A stretch of DNA of 64,000 nt from Panicum virgatum (Eukaryota > Streptophyta > Magnoliopsida > Poales > Poaceae). The position numbers were made by a program, and so were the translations under genes. This document shows positions 1 to 9,757 of this stretch, in pieces. The stretch spans positions 2,397,092 to 2,461,091 of the forward strand of contig NC_053137.1 of NCBI RefSeq assembly GCF_016808335.1, written 5' to 3'. Positions within the stretch are counted from its first letter, which is position 1. Each line of letters begins with the position of its first letter. The notes beneath the pieces were generated by a model. That model was not told where the DNA came from and did no database searches. It worked only from the letters and a program-made list of their open reading frames with translations.

Positions 1-285
1 CCTGATGTCTTGATCTTTTTGCAGTGCCTGCCGCCTGTGCTTGTCGAGCAGATCTGTGCCGTTGATGTAGGCAAGCTTCAAAACCTTTCTGCGTTGAAGC
101 AGGGAGATGTCCGTGATTGGCAGGTTCGCAGTCCTCTCAAGAGAGAACTGCAGTTCGGAGAGCGCCATCTCTAGCCTCTCCAGACTGTGACTTTCAGATG
201 CCTTCTCCTCACGCTTGTCCAATACAAATGAGACGGCTCTGCTCACAATCTCCTGAACAAAAGCTGATATGACTATTTCTGCCAT
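1..285 (-). CDS. Rx-N-like family protein, N-terminal part (runs off left edge)
   Basis: Reading down from the ATG at 285, 95 codons stay open to the window edge. The product starts MAEIVISAFVQEIVSRAVSF and continues through a charged helical stretch (ERLEMALSELQFSLER) to a segment ending near DLLDKHRRQAL. It aligns along its length with the first 90 or so residues of the intact paralogue at 6451-7830 (MGEMVASALAQEGVSRVSSF, RLEMALSRLEFVLEWAR, DLLNKHK). The N-terminal pattern resembles the Rx-N/coiled-coil segment of grass CC-type resistance proteins, which is a family-level resemblance, not a demonstrated function. As in the paralogue, a pyrimidine-rich AG that could be a 3' splice site lies just upstream of the ATG, so the leader probably contains an intron. 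The 3' end lies outside the window, so integrity cannot be judged. Confidence 0.7.
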   Translation of the reverse strand, partial: MAEIVISAFVQEIVSRAVSFVLDKREEKASESHSLERLEMALSELQFSLERTANLPITDISLLQRRKVLKLAYINGTDLLDKHRRQALQKDQDIR

Positions 286-845
286 GAAGTCACTATGGTG
301 AGTTGATCTGCCTGCTGAGGAAACAAAAGTAACAACAGGAGCTATTAAACGCACACAAGAGAAAAATAATATACGGAGCTAATGTTTAGGTAACATTGTT
401 GATGGGATGCAGAGTCCTTACATTAAATCTTCTCTTTCTTCAGCAACGTGCAAAAAGATACTTCGGATTCCAGTCTCTTGGAAGGGATGGACTTTTGGCC
501 AAATGACCAATTGATCAGGGTAGCTGATTCTAATTCCACTGGAACCAAATGAGCTGTATGCAAGTATAAATAGGAGGGCATCATGAGCTCAGTGTTCAAA
601 CCGTTGGCTAGATCCAAAATGACTTAGAAAGCTCAAAGAAACGGCAGAGGACAGTTCCTAGGAATATGACAAATGGAGCTGCAAGACAATATAAAATTGC
701 AAGTGGGATTAACTTTTCCATGTTGCAAGCGTTGTACATTCTGAATGCAACGACTTGCAACATGTAAGGTCGTCTTAGCTACCTAAACATTGTGTAGTCT
801 TTGGCTAGTCCTCGTCCACTCTGTGACTGTGAGCTCAGCATTTCA
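286..845. other. upstream region of the left-edge gene, no gene seen
   Basis: This is AT-rich sequence upstream of the minus-strand gene. It includes the probable leader and 5' UTR intron of that gene. A short block near 625-665 recurs in diverged form near 2015-2050, a trace of old local duplication. I see no convincing coding frame. Confidence 0.4.
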
Positions 846-1705
846 GAGTAAATTCCCTATTTGGCCCTTTTAAAGTTGCCTTTTCCTTCTTTGACCTCTT
901 TTTTTTTCAAGTCTTCCCTATATAGCCTCTTAATTTCAGTTTCTTCTTTTTATGGCCCTTCCGTCAGTTCTTTTAGTGATTGCTGTCAAAATAGTGGGTC
1001 CCACTATCAGATTTGAGATGAATGGACCAAACTACCCCTAGCCTAGAAAAGATTGAGGAGCAGCCAGCCCCAATGGATCCCTCGTCCATCCCGTGGCCTC
1101 CTCCTCCTAGATCAGGGACCATGCTTGCCGGTGGCGGCGCGGCGGCCGGTCTCGCGGCGGCGGGCGAACCTGGCGGGGGCGCAGCGGTGAGCAGACCTGG
1201 CGGCGGCGGGCAGTCTTGGCGGGCGCGCGCCAAGGGGCGCGGTGAAGGGTAGCCTCGGCGGGTGCGCGGCCGCGGGCGGCCTCCGCGGGGGCTCGGCTGC
1301 GAGCGGACCTGACGGGCGCGCACGAAGGGGCACGGCGGAGGGCGGCCTCGGCGGCGGCCGGACCAGGTGGGCGCGGTGGAGGGCGGCCTCGGTGGCGGGC
1401 GGCCTCGGTGGCGGGCGAACCTGGCGGGGGCGCGGCGGCGGGTGAACGTGGCGGCATTGACCCGGTGGTTCCCCCATGCGGCTGCTCCCTCCCTTGCTTT
1501 GCAGATCCTCAATGACCAAATAGAGAATTTTTTACACGGGTAAAATGGACTTTTTCACCTTGCTGCTAACACCGTTCCACTAAAACTAGCGGAAGGGCCA
1601 CAAAAGGAAGAAACTGAAATTAAGAGGCTATATAGGGAAGACTTGAAAAAAAGAGGCCAAGGAAGGAAGAGCCAACTTTTATAGGGCCAAATAAGGAATT
1701 TACTC
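846..1705. mobile_element. fold-back / Pack-MULE-like element with GC-rich core
   Basis: Long terminal inverted repeats lie at 846-963 and 1590-1705 (about 117 bp). They begin GAGTAAATTCC and end GGAATTTACTC. Both are flanked by the identical 5-mer TTTCA (841-845 and 1706-1710). The inner 600 bp differ sharply from the AT-rich surroundings: 1090-1450 is extremely GC-rich, with repeated glycine/proline/arginine-type codons in every frame. A GC-rich core between long inverted repeats recalls Pack-MULEs that captured a gene fragment, but the 5-bp duplication is shorter than the usual 9-11 bp of Mutator elements, so the superfamily is uncertain. The long frames in the core are composition artefacts; I assign no product. 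Confidence 0.65.
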
Positions 1706-1710
1706 TTTCA

Positions 1711-2234
1711 ACTACTCTGTTCTTTTCTGAAGCTCGTCACCTGTGGCTAATTAAACTATAAAATCATTTACATCCTCGTTAGGGGGGCTTTCTTTTTACC
1801 TGGAAATTACTCTGTGGCAGAGGCTGTGTTGCTTCATATATGCAACCTAGAAATCTGAACTTCTTGTGTCTGATTGGTGTTTCAAGATGATGAACGTTCA
1901 TATTTGTATCTGGTACTTCTTTCTTACGTTTACGTCAATTATCATGACCTCCTTATTGCTATCTTCCTTTACAAGCGAAGGAGTGCAGTATATATAGCAG
2001 TAGAGCAGAATCGTATGAACGGCAGAGGAAGGTTCCCAGGATGCCATAAAAATGTGTCTGCAATGCAAATGTTAGTAACTTTTCCTTAATGGGGGAATTC
2101 TGGGAAGGTCGCAAGCCATTGCATTTGTCAAAGTCACTGCCATGACCTTTATCTAGTCAAGTTCTGTGCCCACCCTAGCCATCAACCACTCCATCTTTAT
2201 CTGAAGCTGATTGTAACTGACTACCAGTGGAACT
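1711..2234. other. intergenic, no gene seen
   Basis: No supported coding frame. Short blocks near 2015-2050 and 2215-2250 are diverged repeats of sequence near 625-665 and 38405-38460, consistent with repeated local duplication of the Rx-N-like gene neighbourhood. Confidence 0.35.
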
Positions 2235-2503
2235 AGAAAATGGTTTACATCCTTGTCATGGTGTCGTCTACTTCCGGTGGCTTCCTGTTGACGCTGAGTC
2301 CTATCTGCACAGGTTTTGACGATTTCATGGGCGTGAATGTTGGTGGTGCCACGCCTCACGAGGCGAGGTGGTTTGTGGTCCGCGTCGATGTCCCAATCCG
2401 ACCGGACGAGTTTTTTTTTTTGACTTGGACTGTAGTCTTGTATTTTTTCTGCTATATCAATGAAACACGCACTATCTTGTGCGGGTCGTTCAAAAAAAAT
2501 GTT
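2235..2503 (+). mobile_element. LINE (L1-like) 3' end, 5' truncated
   Basis: The end of this segment looks like the 3' UTR of plant L1-type LINEs: a T-rich stretch, then a short 'atatcaatgaaacacgcac' block with paired CACGCAC/GTGCGGG arms, then an A tract at about 2492-2499. The upstream 200 bp lack an intact reverse transcriptase frame, so if real this is a heavily 5'-truncated copy. The left boundary is approximate and no target-site duplication could be fixed by eye. Confidence 0.4.
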
Positions 2504-2880
2504 GCCAAAGCTGCGCTCCTTACACGAACAGATGTGTTGCCTATCTAATTTGTGGTTTCGAACCATGAATGTTCAGCTCTTTTTTTTATCTAACATTGTG
2601 GTTTTAGTGTTTCTATCACATTCCCCTCTTGCAGATTTCCAACCATTAAGGAAAAAAATATATATTATCCTTATCTTCTTTTAGCTGTTTCTAGTTTCAA
2701 ATGTAAGCATGGGGCATCATAACTCGAAGTATTGGGCCCTCACTCTCAATATATCAGATTAACACATCTTCCATATGTATTTACTGACACATGTATCCCA
2801 AATCTTATACACAAAACCTTGACATATAATTACAATCATTGATGCTGACATCTTGCCTGCTGTAATTCTCATTAAAAATA
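2504..2880. other. AT-rich intergenic stretch
   Basis: Nothing coding is supported. It ends in the octamer taaaaata that forms the left flank duplication of the following MITE. Confidence 0.35.
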
Positions 2881-3473
2881 GGGAAAAGTCCGGTATACAC
2901 CCTCAAATTATCGCAAAAGTACGATTAATCTTCAACTACTAAACCGAATAATGATGGTCATCCAACTATCAAAACTAGACAAATTTGGCCCATTGGGTGA
3001 TTTTGAATGTGGTTTTGGATTTTCTTAAATAAAAATTCTAATTGTTCTAAAAAATCAAAACTAATTCATTTTAGTTCAGAAAAATATGAAACTATTACCA
3101 AATGTAACTATCTATTATTGCTCTTTTTGAATATTATTTATTAAAAAATAATAGGCATAACTACTGGCAACTAAATACTAGGAATATAAAAAATTGGATC
3201 CAAATAACTGACAAGTAGAGTGTCAATTGATAGGTTGCATTTTTAGAATTTTTTATACCCATGTCGTATATTTTATTTAAAGTGAATTACTTATAATTTT
3301 TAGGTTTATATTTAAATACATTAATTTTTACAAAATAAAAACTACTTTTGGAACCATTCAAAGGGTCTAATTTGTCCTTTTCGGCAGTTGAATAGTCTTT
3401 GTTATGTGATTTTGTAGTTGAAGCTTAAAAATCGGATTACGATAGTTCGATGGTGAAAAGTGGACTTTTTCCG
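2881..3473. mobile_element. MITE with ~110-bp imperfect terminal inverted repeats
   Basis: The left end (gggaaaagtccggtatacac) and the reverse complement of the right end (ggaaaaagtccacttttcac) remain alignable for about 110 bp. The octamer TAAAAATA flanks both sides (2873-2880 and 3474-3481). The 593-bp AT-rich interior has no coding capacity. The 8-9 bp flank and long inverted repeats suggest a Mutator-type non-autonomous element; hAT is the alternative. Confidence 0.65.
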
Positions 3474-3526
3474 TAAAAATATGGAAGGAGCATGCTCTTA
3501 GTAAATCAGATTAATTAATGTCTTTC

Positions 3527-4969
3527 TGTAGCGAAAATGGTCTCTCATGCCATATTTCAATATAATGTTTTGGTGATTGATATAGACAACACAACACTTG
3601 AACTAATATGATTGTTAAGATAATCATTCTCAGGCTTTTTAAGTTCAAGTGATGACAAAGAGAAGATAGGCGTAGCTAGGCCCTACGGGCCGCCCCTACG
3701 GGACAAGAATTGAAGAGACCATGAAGAAATCAAGTCAAAACGAACAAGACAGAGACAATTTGCTATCACCGGTTAAACCGACGTTAGGCAAATTGTACTC
3801 ATCGGTGCAATGGAACCAGAAAGCTGAGACTAGGGTTTTGCGCCGGATGAACCGACGATGCCTGAAGACAACTGGTCGGTGCAATGACTTGAAGTGAAGA
3901 CTGACCCAGAGGCATCGGTTAAATCGACGATAAAGAAAAAGTGAGCGTCGGTGCAGTTGTCCAGAGACTCCATTTTTCGGGGGTTTCTGAGCTTGCACTC
4001 ACCGGTTAAACCGACGTTAGTTTTGAGGGCGTCGGTCGATTGATCAAGTAGCCGTTGGAGCAGTAACGGCTAAGTTGCTGGGAAAATACACTCACCAGTT
4101 AAACCGGTGATGACAAGAACTGAGCGTCGGTTTAACCGGCGTTAAGGTATTTCGTCAGCCTTTTCCCAACGGCTAGTTTTGGATGTGTGGCTATATATAC
4201 CCCCAAGTCAGTGTCATTTGAGGGTGCTGGAGACTAAGGAAGCATACTACACTTGAAGAACATCTCCAACCACCATAGAGCTTCATTGTACATCATATAG
4301 GCTTGAGCACACTTGTGAGAGTACTTAGTGCTTGTAATAGGGATTAGTTCTTGCGAGAGCTCCCTTGAGAGAAGTCTTGCTGCAGCAAGCAACTTGTGAT
4401 CCGTCGTGTGACCCTCCGACTTGGTGTGGAGTGCCAATGACACTTTGTGCGGGGGAAGAGGAGACCCCCTCCTTGGTGGAGAAGCTCCGTAGTGGATTTC
4501 GGCCGGGTGACCGAGAGAGACGGTGGCGGTGCACGAGACTTGGTGTCTTGTGGGCACTTGCCTTTGCTTGCCGGCATCACCTTGGTGGCGTAGTGCAAGA
4601 CGGTGATCGGAAGAGCCTCGGTGTCCCGTGGACGTAGGCGTTTGTGCCGAACCACATTACATGACCGTGTCTACTCGGGAGTTTGCATCCCTCTTGCACT
4701 TACCTCTTTACTTACCATATTACGTTTCCGCATTTACTTTATCTTGCGTGTCTTTACTTTCCTAGTTAGTTTGATTAGGATTGGCTATATGTTGCAAATC
4801 TTTTAGGGGTAAGTAGAGAGTAGTATAGATAAACCTTAGTCATAACTAGCATGTGTAGGACGTGTTAGGTTTATCTCATGCAAATAGATTGAGCTCTAGG
4901 ATAGAAAGCGATTAGCGACCCTATTCACTCCCTCCCCCTCTAGGGTCGGACACCCCGGTGATCCTTACA
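3527..4969 (+). mobile_element. solo LTR, Sirevirus-type (copia), 1443 bp
   Basis: The element starts TGTAGCGAAA, ends CCTTACA, and is flanked by the 5-bp duplication CTTTC (3522-3526, 4970-4974), so it is a complete solo LTR left by LTR-LTR recombination. It is homologous to the LTRs at 42331-43802 (minus) and 59863-61292 (plus). The 5' part carries many short inverted motifs of the type 'accggttaaaccgacg' and 'gcatcggt', as reported for grass Sirevirus LTRs. A TATA-like ctatatatac near 4190 probably marks the U3 promoter. Open frames inside it are incidental. Confidence 0.85.
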
Positions 4970-5125
4970 CTTTCCCATGCTACGACGAGGGCAAGCAAAG
5001 AAGCCGAAAGAGGATAGGCTTTAACATTTGTCTCTACTTTATCATTCAGAAATTATCTTGTAATTAAAAAACCTTAGAGTAGCAGGGCATCTGCATGTTA
5101 AATTGAGCAAGAGGAACAAGAGATG

Positions 5126-5455
5126 CTAGTTGGGAAATGATAATGTAGACGGCAAGACATAATCGTGACCTCCCATGACTACTTCTGCCGCTTTCTCTTT
5201 GCTGAATTGCAGGTGCTGTACCTGCCCCTGGTTTTGGGCACGGTGGTTGCCATGTGGGTGCTTGGCTTTTTCACAAAAAAAACCTGCAGCACCATGTTTG
5301 GGGCGCCAGTACACTGCACACTTGGTCACCTCCGGCTGATGGATGAGATAGTCAATTGCCTCAGATCTTATTGCCGTGTCAAAGGTTTGCTGAATGCTAT
5401 TATATGTCTGTTCCTGAGAAACTATGAACCCAAGATGGAGAACAGCTTGCTAGGA
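5126..5455 (-). pseudogene. Rx-N-like family, C-terminal remnant
   Basis: Minus-strand translation gives a block (EAIDYLIHQPEVTKCAVYW, then a stretch with KHG and a Phe-Phe pair) that aligns with the C-terminal region of the intact paralogue (RSVEFLIRQPEVKDYRVYW). The frame ends at a stop at 5126-5128. Going upstream, homology persists to about 5450, where an in-frame TAG interrupts it, and no N-terminal or middle part is found nearby. The basic tail of the intact paralogue is not conserved. This is the 3' end of a lost tandem copy. Confidence 0.65.
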
Positions 5456-5889
5456 CCGACCAGAAGATGCTGCACGGTCACAAGTGTTGTTGGAGTTGTG
5501 CAATCTATATCTTACTTTGACTCAGCCAGATATATCCTTTTCAGTAAATAAAGTTTTGTTTGCTAATTATAATTTCTTCAGTCACCAACCTCTTCACATT
5601 TGACAACAGTTAAAAGACAAGAATGCCACGTGTTGAGACCTGGATAGTAGGGGCACCTAGAAAATGCCGGTGCGAACACTGAACTCTATTGTTTTCTGAA
5701 TAAAATGTTGCCGTGGTGACTACTGAACTCTATTGTTTTATTCAGGAGTAGTTCCATTAAAAAAATCATCCAAGTATGATCATGTTTTGAAGATTTCATC
5801 ACAAGAACACGGTAGTGCCGTCGAATTTTGATTTGGATATACATTTTGAAAAAAATGACTGTGTTACACACCTTGACTGTCAGTCACGA
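5456..5889. other. intergenic, no gene seen
   Basis: AT-rich sequence between two Rx-N-like copies. A short segment (gaactctattgtttt, near 5680 and 5725) is directly repeated. No coding frame can be supported. Confidence 0.3.
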
Positions 5890-6290
5890 GGATTCACCGT
5901 CACGCGTGTGATGACGGGCCCTGACGTGCACACTGGGCCTTTCCGGTCAATTCGTGCTGAGATGCTGGGCTTTGTTGAACTAATTCCGCAGGGGCCCATG
6001 AAGGCCTCAAGAGAGGGAGAGACCCGGTCACAACTTGACTGAACATGGTCCAAACTTCCATTCATCGGTGGGGATTTTGTTTTTTTCTTTTTCTTTTTGA
6101 AACATTCAAAAGATTGTTGGTGAGCGTATATACGTCACAACTAATTAAGGAACATTTGTCAGACCTTATTTCTACTAGACTGAGCATTTGGCATCCGCTC
6201 AAGCTATTCACATTTATCGAGCTCTGCTATGTTTCGTTGAGCATGTTATTCTCACAACCACATGAATCAGTCAGTCAGGTGGCTGGTAAC
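5890..6290. repeat. duplicated block, copy 1 (partner 41940-42300)
   Basis: A stretch including 'gaacatggtc', 'ccaaacttccattcatcgg' and a conserved end near 'tctgctatgt' recurs in the same order at 41940-42300 with substitutions and small indels. It lies directly downstream of the intact Rx-N-like gene here, so the partner block marks a second, otherwise lost, gene 3' flank. Confidence 0.7.
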
Positions 6291-6450
6291 ACCACAACGC
6301 AATATAATGCAGTACTTCGCACAAGAAAAAGTAATGCAAAAATAATACATTTCTTCATTTCACAAACAGCAGCAGAGCACCTGCTCGTTACATTCAGTAA
6401 AAGAAACACACGATATATATGCTAGGTACTAGTTGACAAGACCAAGTCTT

Positions 6451-7830
6451 CTACGACCGCTTTCTCTTTGCAGCTGCACTCCGGGTATTGTACCTGCCGC
6501 TGGCTTTGGGCACGGCTGCCTTGGCGATCCTTTGCTTTTCCATCCTAAAGCATGCAGTACCATGTCTAGAGATCCAGTACACCCTATAATCCTTCACCTC
6601 AGGCTGACGGATGAGAAATTCAACTGATCTTGATCTTGTCATATCAACTGTTTGTTCTATGGTACCTAATGGAAACCATTCTCTTTTGCTTCCGATGGCC
6701 TCCGTTACACAACTGTTGCATATCGGGTCGACATGAGGTGTGAAGCCAACATCCAGCTTAAGAGGTGTCAGATCTACCACGATGTTTCTACCACCAGCCT
6801 CGTCGGATGCGCGAGGCAAGTTGTACTCTAGTGCTGAGACATAACAACTGAAACTGAAATGAATAGTTTGCTCTTGGAATAAATGCGATAACCCCAATGA
6901 ATAGTTAGCACTAGGCCCATGCCCATTTGGTTGGCAACATAGTGGATCCGGGCGCAAGACTGTACTAAGCGAAGCGAAAGTTTTTTCAAAGCTAACAGAG
7001 GGAGGAGCATACGAATCTGAAATCTCCTGTAAATTACGCACTTGGGTGAGATGTCCAATTATTGCTTCTTGAGCTGGAAGGTTGAGCAGTGATGCGGATG
7101 ACCGCACGCAATCTATAGCAGTCCCAACTATGTCCGTGCTTTCCGACAGCCGTAGCATTAAGGCAAGGCTGAAACTTTTATCTAACCTCTCGGGATCGAA
7201 ACACTCATACCATAGACATGCCTCCACGCCACGCCCTTCCCAAACCACAGGATATATATCAAACCAGAGCAGTTGGCCTTTCACCCACCTATAGTACCTG
7301 AGATATTTCCCTTCAAGAAGCTTCCTGAGAAATGGGTAGGGGAAGAAGGTATCGCGCCGGAGTGGGCAGGCGGACTCCACGTCCGCTACAAACTTGTCAG
7401 CACTGTCTGCGTACCCCTCAAAGATTTGGACAACGGACGAGCTCAAGCACTGCCTTTTCAGGCCAGCAAGAGAAGAGAAGGGGAAATATGCAGCACCAGC
7501 AATCCGTTGGAGGTAGTAGTAGGAACTCCTTACCACCACTTGCCCTGTTTCTGCGTGGCCTTCGAGCGCTGCTGGCAGCTTGTGCTTGTTGAGCAGATCA
7601 ACTCCCTCGTTGTAGGCGCGACTGAACATGCCCCAGCGACGGATGAGGGAGACGTATGTGATTGGCCGCTTCCTGGCCCACTCAAGGACAAACTCCAAGC
7701 GAGAGAGTGCCATCTCCAGCCTCGCGACGTTGTGAGATCCGGACGCCCTGTCATCGAGCTTGGTTGAGATGAACGAGGACACCCTGCTCACGCCCTCCTG
7801 AGCAAGAGCCGAAGCCACCATTTCCCCCAT
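6451..7830 (-). CDS. Rx-N-like family protein without NB-ARC, 459 aa, intact
   Basis: One uninterrupted frame of 459 codons runs from the ATG at 7830 to a stop at 6451. Residues 1-100 form a helical, charged N-terminus (ALAQEGVSRVSSFISTKLDD, RLEMALSRLEFVLEWAR) resembling the Rx-N/coiled-coil segment of grass resistance proteins. No P-loop, kinase-2, GLPL or MHD motif follows and there are no leucine-rich repeats, so this is not an NBS-LRR gene. The middle (140-330) contains ADKFVADVESACPLRRDTF and aromatic-rich KYLRYYRWVKG segments shared with every fragment in the window. The C-terminus carries a conserved LIRQPEV..YRVYW block and ends in a lysine/arginine tail (AAAKRKRS) that could be a nuclear signal. 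I infer a member of an uncharacterised grass family; biochemical role unknown. It is the only copy of at least seven that is intact, and it has its own TATA box and probable leader intron. Confidence 0.75.
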   Translation of the reverse strand: MGEMVASALAQEGVSRVSSFISTKLDDRASGSHNVARLEMALSRLEFVLEWARKRPITYVSLIRRWGMFSRAYNEGVDLLNKHKLPAALEGHAETGQVVVRSSYYYLQRIAGAAYFPFSSLAGLKRQCLSSSVVQIFEGYADSADKFVADVESACPLRRDTFFPYPFLRKLLEGKYLRYYRWVKGQLLWFDIYPVVWEGRGVEACLWYECFDPERLDKSFSLALMLRLSESTDIVGTAIDCVRSSASLLNLPAQEAIIGHLTQVRNLQEISDSYAPPSVSFEKTFASLSTVLRPDPLCCQPNGHGPSANYSLGLSHLFQEQTIHFSFSCYVSALEYNLPRASDEAGGRNIVVDLTPLKLDVGFTPHVDPICNSCVTEAIGSKREWFPLGTIEQTVDMTRSRSVEFLIRQPEVKDYRVYWISRHGTACFRMEKQRIAKAAVPKASGRYNTRSAAAKRKRS

Positions 7831-8060
7831 TAGAGAGGACAGTGGTCACAAGCTGATCTGCCGGACAGGCAAAACAAGGTACATGATCTGCTTCAGTGTG
7901 ACGTAAATAAGAGAGAAAAAATGTATTTATTTCAGAAAAAGAGAGAGAAATCGTAGGTGCAGTGAATGCCAATCCTTTACCTCAGTTTTATTATTGCAGC
8001 GTGCGTCCTGCGAATAATCACACCCACCAACTGATGGTGATCAGACAACACCTAAGGTAG
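7831..8060 (-). promoter_or_regulatory. 5' leader with probable UTR intron of the Rx-N-like gene
   Basis: Reading on the minus strand, a donor-like GAG|GTAAAG lies near 7980 and an acceptor-like pyrimidine tract ending GGCAG lies near 7859, about 30 nt before the ATG at 7830. The same donor context (AAG|GTAAAGGAT) occurs at the matching place in the copies near 11050 and 36970, and an acceptor in the same place in the left-edge copy. The block with 'accaactgatggtgatca' at 8028-8045 is conserved in four copies (also 11091, 37012 and 39366). Confidence 0.5.
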
Positions 8061-8184
8061 GCAGGTGATGATGGGATGAAGGGGAGCGAGGTGGTGTGAA
8101 TGATATCCAGAGAAGGAAGGAGGAGGTGTGTGGTGGTTGGTTGCGTCGTTCTCTTCTTCTTACCGGACGAGCTGAGCTGCTTAA

Positions 8185-8191
8185 TTATATA
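8185..8191 (-). promoter_or_regulatory. TATA box of the intact Rx-N-like gene
   Basis: The minus strand reads TATATAA, about 355 bp upstream of the ATG and about 200 bp upstream of the probable leader intron donor. The surrounding 70 bp (8128-8200) are repeated almost unchanged at 8618-8690, in front of a truncated copy. Confidence 0.5.
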
Positions 8192-8225
8192 GAAGTGGAC
8201 AACTCTACTAGCAAGGAGGGCGAAA

Positions 8226-8387
8226 CACTACTACAGAATAGTTTTTTGGTCCAAGTCATTTGTCCCGGCTGTCTTTAGACCCGCGATCAAAGAGTGCTTT
8301 AGTCTCGGGTCCAACGGCTAGCCGGGCCAGCGGGGGAGGGAGGGGGGCTTTTGTCCCGGTTGGAGCCATCAATCGGAACCAAATTCC
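8226..8387. mobile_element. truncated CACTA element end
   Basis: The segment begins CACTACTACAG, a canonical CACTA (En/Spm) terminus, and continues with 'tcccgg/ccggga'-type subterminal motifs ('gtcccggttgg', 'caatcggaacc'). No matching right terminus is present; it runs directly into Rx-N-like coding sequence at about 8388. I infer a deleted non-autonomous copy. Confidence 0.6.
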
Positions 8388-8615
8388 TTTCACCCTCTCA
8401 TAGCTGAGATATTTCCCTTCAAGAAGTTTCCTGACAAATGGGTAGGGGAAGAAGGTGTCGCGGCGGAATGGGCAGGCGGACTCCACGTCCGCTACAAACT
8501 TGTCAGCACTGTCTGCGTACCCCTCAAAGATTTGGACAACGGACGAGCTCAAGCACTGCTTGTTAAGGCCAGCAAGAGAAGAGAGGGAGAAATATGCAGC
8601 ACCAGCAATCCGTTG
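8388..8615 (-). pseudogene. Rx-N-like family, internal fragment
   Basis: The minus strand encodes QRIAGAAYFSLSSLAGL followed by SSSVVQIFEGYADSADKF and PFVRKLLEGKYLSYERVKG. It is nearly identical to residues about 110-185 of the intact protein. It starts abruptly at 8615, where promoter-type sequence begins, and ends at the CACTA remnant. The start codon, N-terminus and everything after the KYLSY segment are missing. Confidence 0.8.
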
Positions 8616-8690
8616 GTGGTTGGTTGCGTCGTTCTCTTCTTCTTACTGCTGGATGGGCTCAGCTGTTTAATTATATAGAAGTGGAGAACT
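8616..8690 (-). promoter_or_regulatory. duplicated Rx-N-like promoter with TATA
   Basis: A copy of the promoter block at 8128-8200, including the minus-strand TATATAA (8671-8677) and the 'ggttgcgtcgttctcttctt' block. It now sits immediately upstream of a coding fragment that lacks its leader and start codon, a promoter-fragment chimera. Confidence 0.6.
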
Positions 8691-9044
8691 CTACTATCTT
8701 GGAGGGCGAAACTGCAATATCTGCTGCCCGTGAACGATGTGGAAAGCTCGACGAAATGGAGCGGACCTACGGCTCTGATGTCCTTCTTCCTAAGGACGAG
8801 CACCGTCTTGTACTTTGAGTGGCAGACCGTCCTCCAAGTCAGCTTGCTCAAGTGGAGCGAGGAACCCTTTGATTTTGAGCACTGTGTAGTCCGAAACAAC
8901 GAGGCAGCTGTGGGCTCCGGAGGGCCGGAAAAGAGGCGGAAAGCTCCAGGAATGCGAGAGGATAGATGCATGCGGTTCCAACTTTCTAGCTAGGAAGCTT
9001 GGACATAGAGGTAGCTGTGATGTGATGACCGTTTGTAGTTACCG
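8691..9044. other. intergenic, no gene seen
   Basis: No gene can be supported. This is unique sequence upstream of the duplicated segment that starts near 9045. Confidence 0.3.
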
Positions 9045-9217
9045 TCAGACTAAGAACACGGATTCGATCGAGATGTATATTAGCTTGCTTGTAACTTCCA
9101 AATCACTACTCTTTCAAAGGCTTTGGCCGGATACATGCATATGCATTATTGTGATGGGTACTGATGCATGCCTTTGCTTCTGGCTTTTTCCCATCTACTG
9201 TTGACAGCTGACTCAGT

Positions 9218-9560
9218 GGGTTGTTTGGATTCAGATGCTAAACTTTAGACCATGTCACGTTAAAGAGAATCTTAATATTTACAAATATTAAATGAAGTCC
9301 AATTACAAAACTAATTGCAGAACTCTGGGGTTAAACTGCGAGACGAATCTAATGATGTATACTAATCCATAATTAGCCGTTGGTTACTGTAGCATCACTG
9401 TAGTAAATTATGGATTAATTAGACTCATTGGATTCGTCTCGCGAATTAGCACACATCTGTCAAAAAAAATTTATAAACATATTTTATTTGATACTACTAA
9501 ATAGTAAGATTCTTTTTATGTGACCGGGGCTAAAAAAGAATAGTGGGAAACAAACAGCCC
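9218..9560. mobile_element. MITE (GGGTTGTTTGG... termini)
   Basis: The left end GGGTTGTTTGG and the right end CAAACAGCCC are inverted repeats. The interior is typical of abundant grass MITEs, with 'ctaatccataattagc', 'tactgtagcat' and 'gattcgtctcgcgaattag'. There is no coding capacity. It is absent from the partner duplication near 35710. I could not fix a target-site duplication by eye. Confidence 0.6.
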
Positions 9561-9631
9561 CTCAACTCTTCCAAGTTGTGGGCTTTTGATGAATGCAACA
9601 CTTTCAAGGCTATGTTTTTTTTCAGAGATTC

Positions 9632-9757
9632 GTCTCACAGTTTAGCCTCAAGGTTCTACAGTTAGTTTTATAATTAATTTTTAATTTATACTTTTAAATA
9701 CTAAGATTTTTTTTGATGTGACATAGATTAAAGTTTAGCCCCTGAAACCAAACAACT
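9632..9757. mobile_element. half of a related MITE
   Basis: The block from 'gattcgtctcacagtttagc' to 'cccctgaaaccaaacaactc' matches the right half of the MITE family at 9218-9560. The left half is missing, so it is a truncated copy. Confidence 0.45.

Noticed and set aside
973..1519. Several overlapping Pro/Arg/Ala-rich frames on both strands
   Set aside because: They arise from the GC-rich core of the fold-back element; no domain, no consistent frame, and frames are open on both strands at once.
2153..2566. 137-codon minus-strand frame
   Set aside because: It overlaps a LINE-like 3' end in the opposite orientation and has no recognisable motif.
3735..4655. Frames inside the solo LTR at 3527-4969, and a possible CRISPR-like array of accgg motifs
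   Set aside because: The repeats are short, variable and inverted, without uniform spacers, and lie within a plant LTR; frames are not conserved in the homologous LTRs.
7273..7767. 164-codon plus-strand frame opposite the intact Rx-N-like gene
   Set aside because: It is the complementary shadow of the coding strand, with no independent support.
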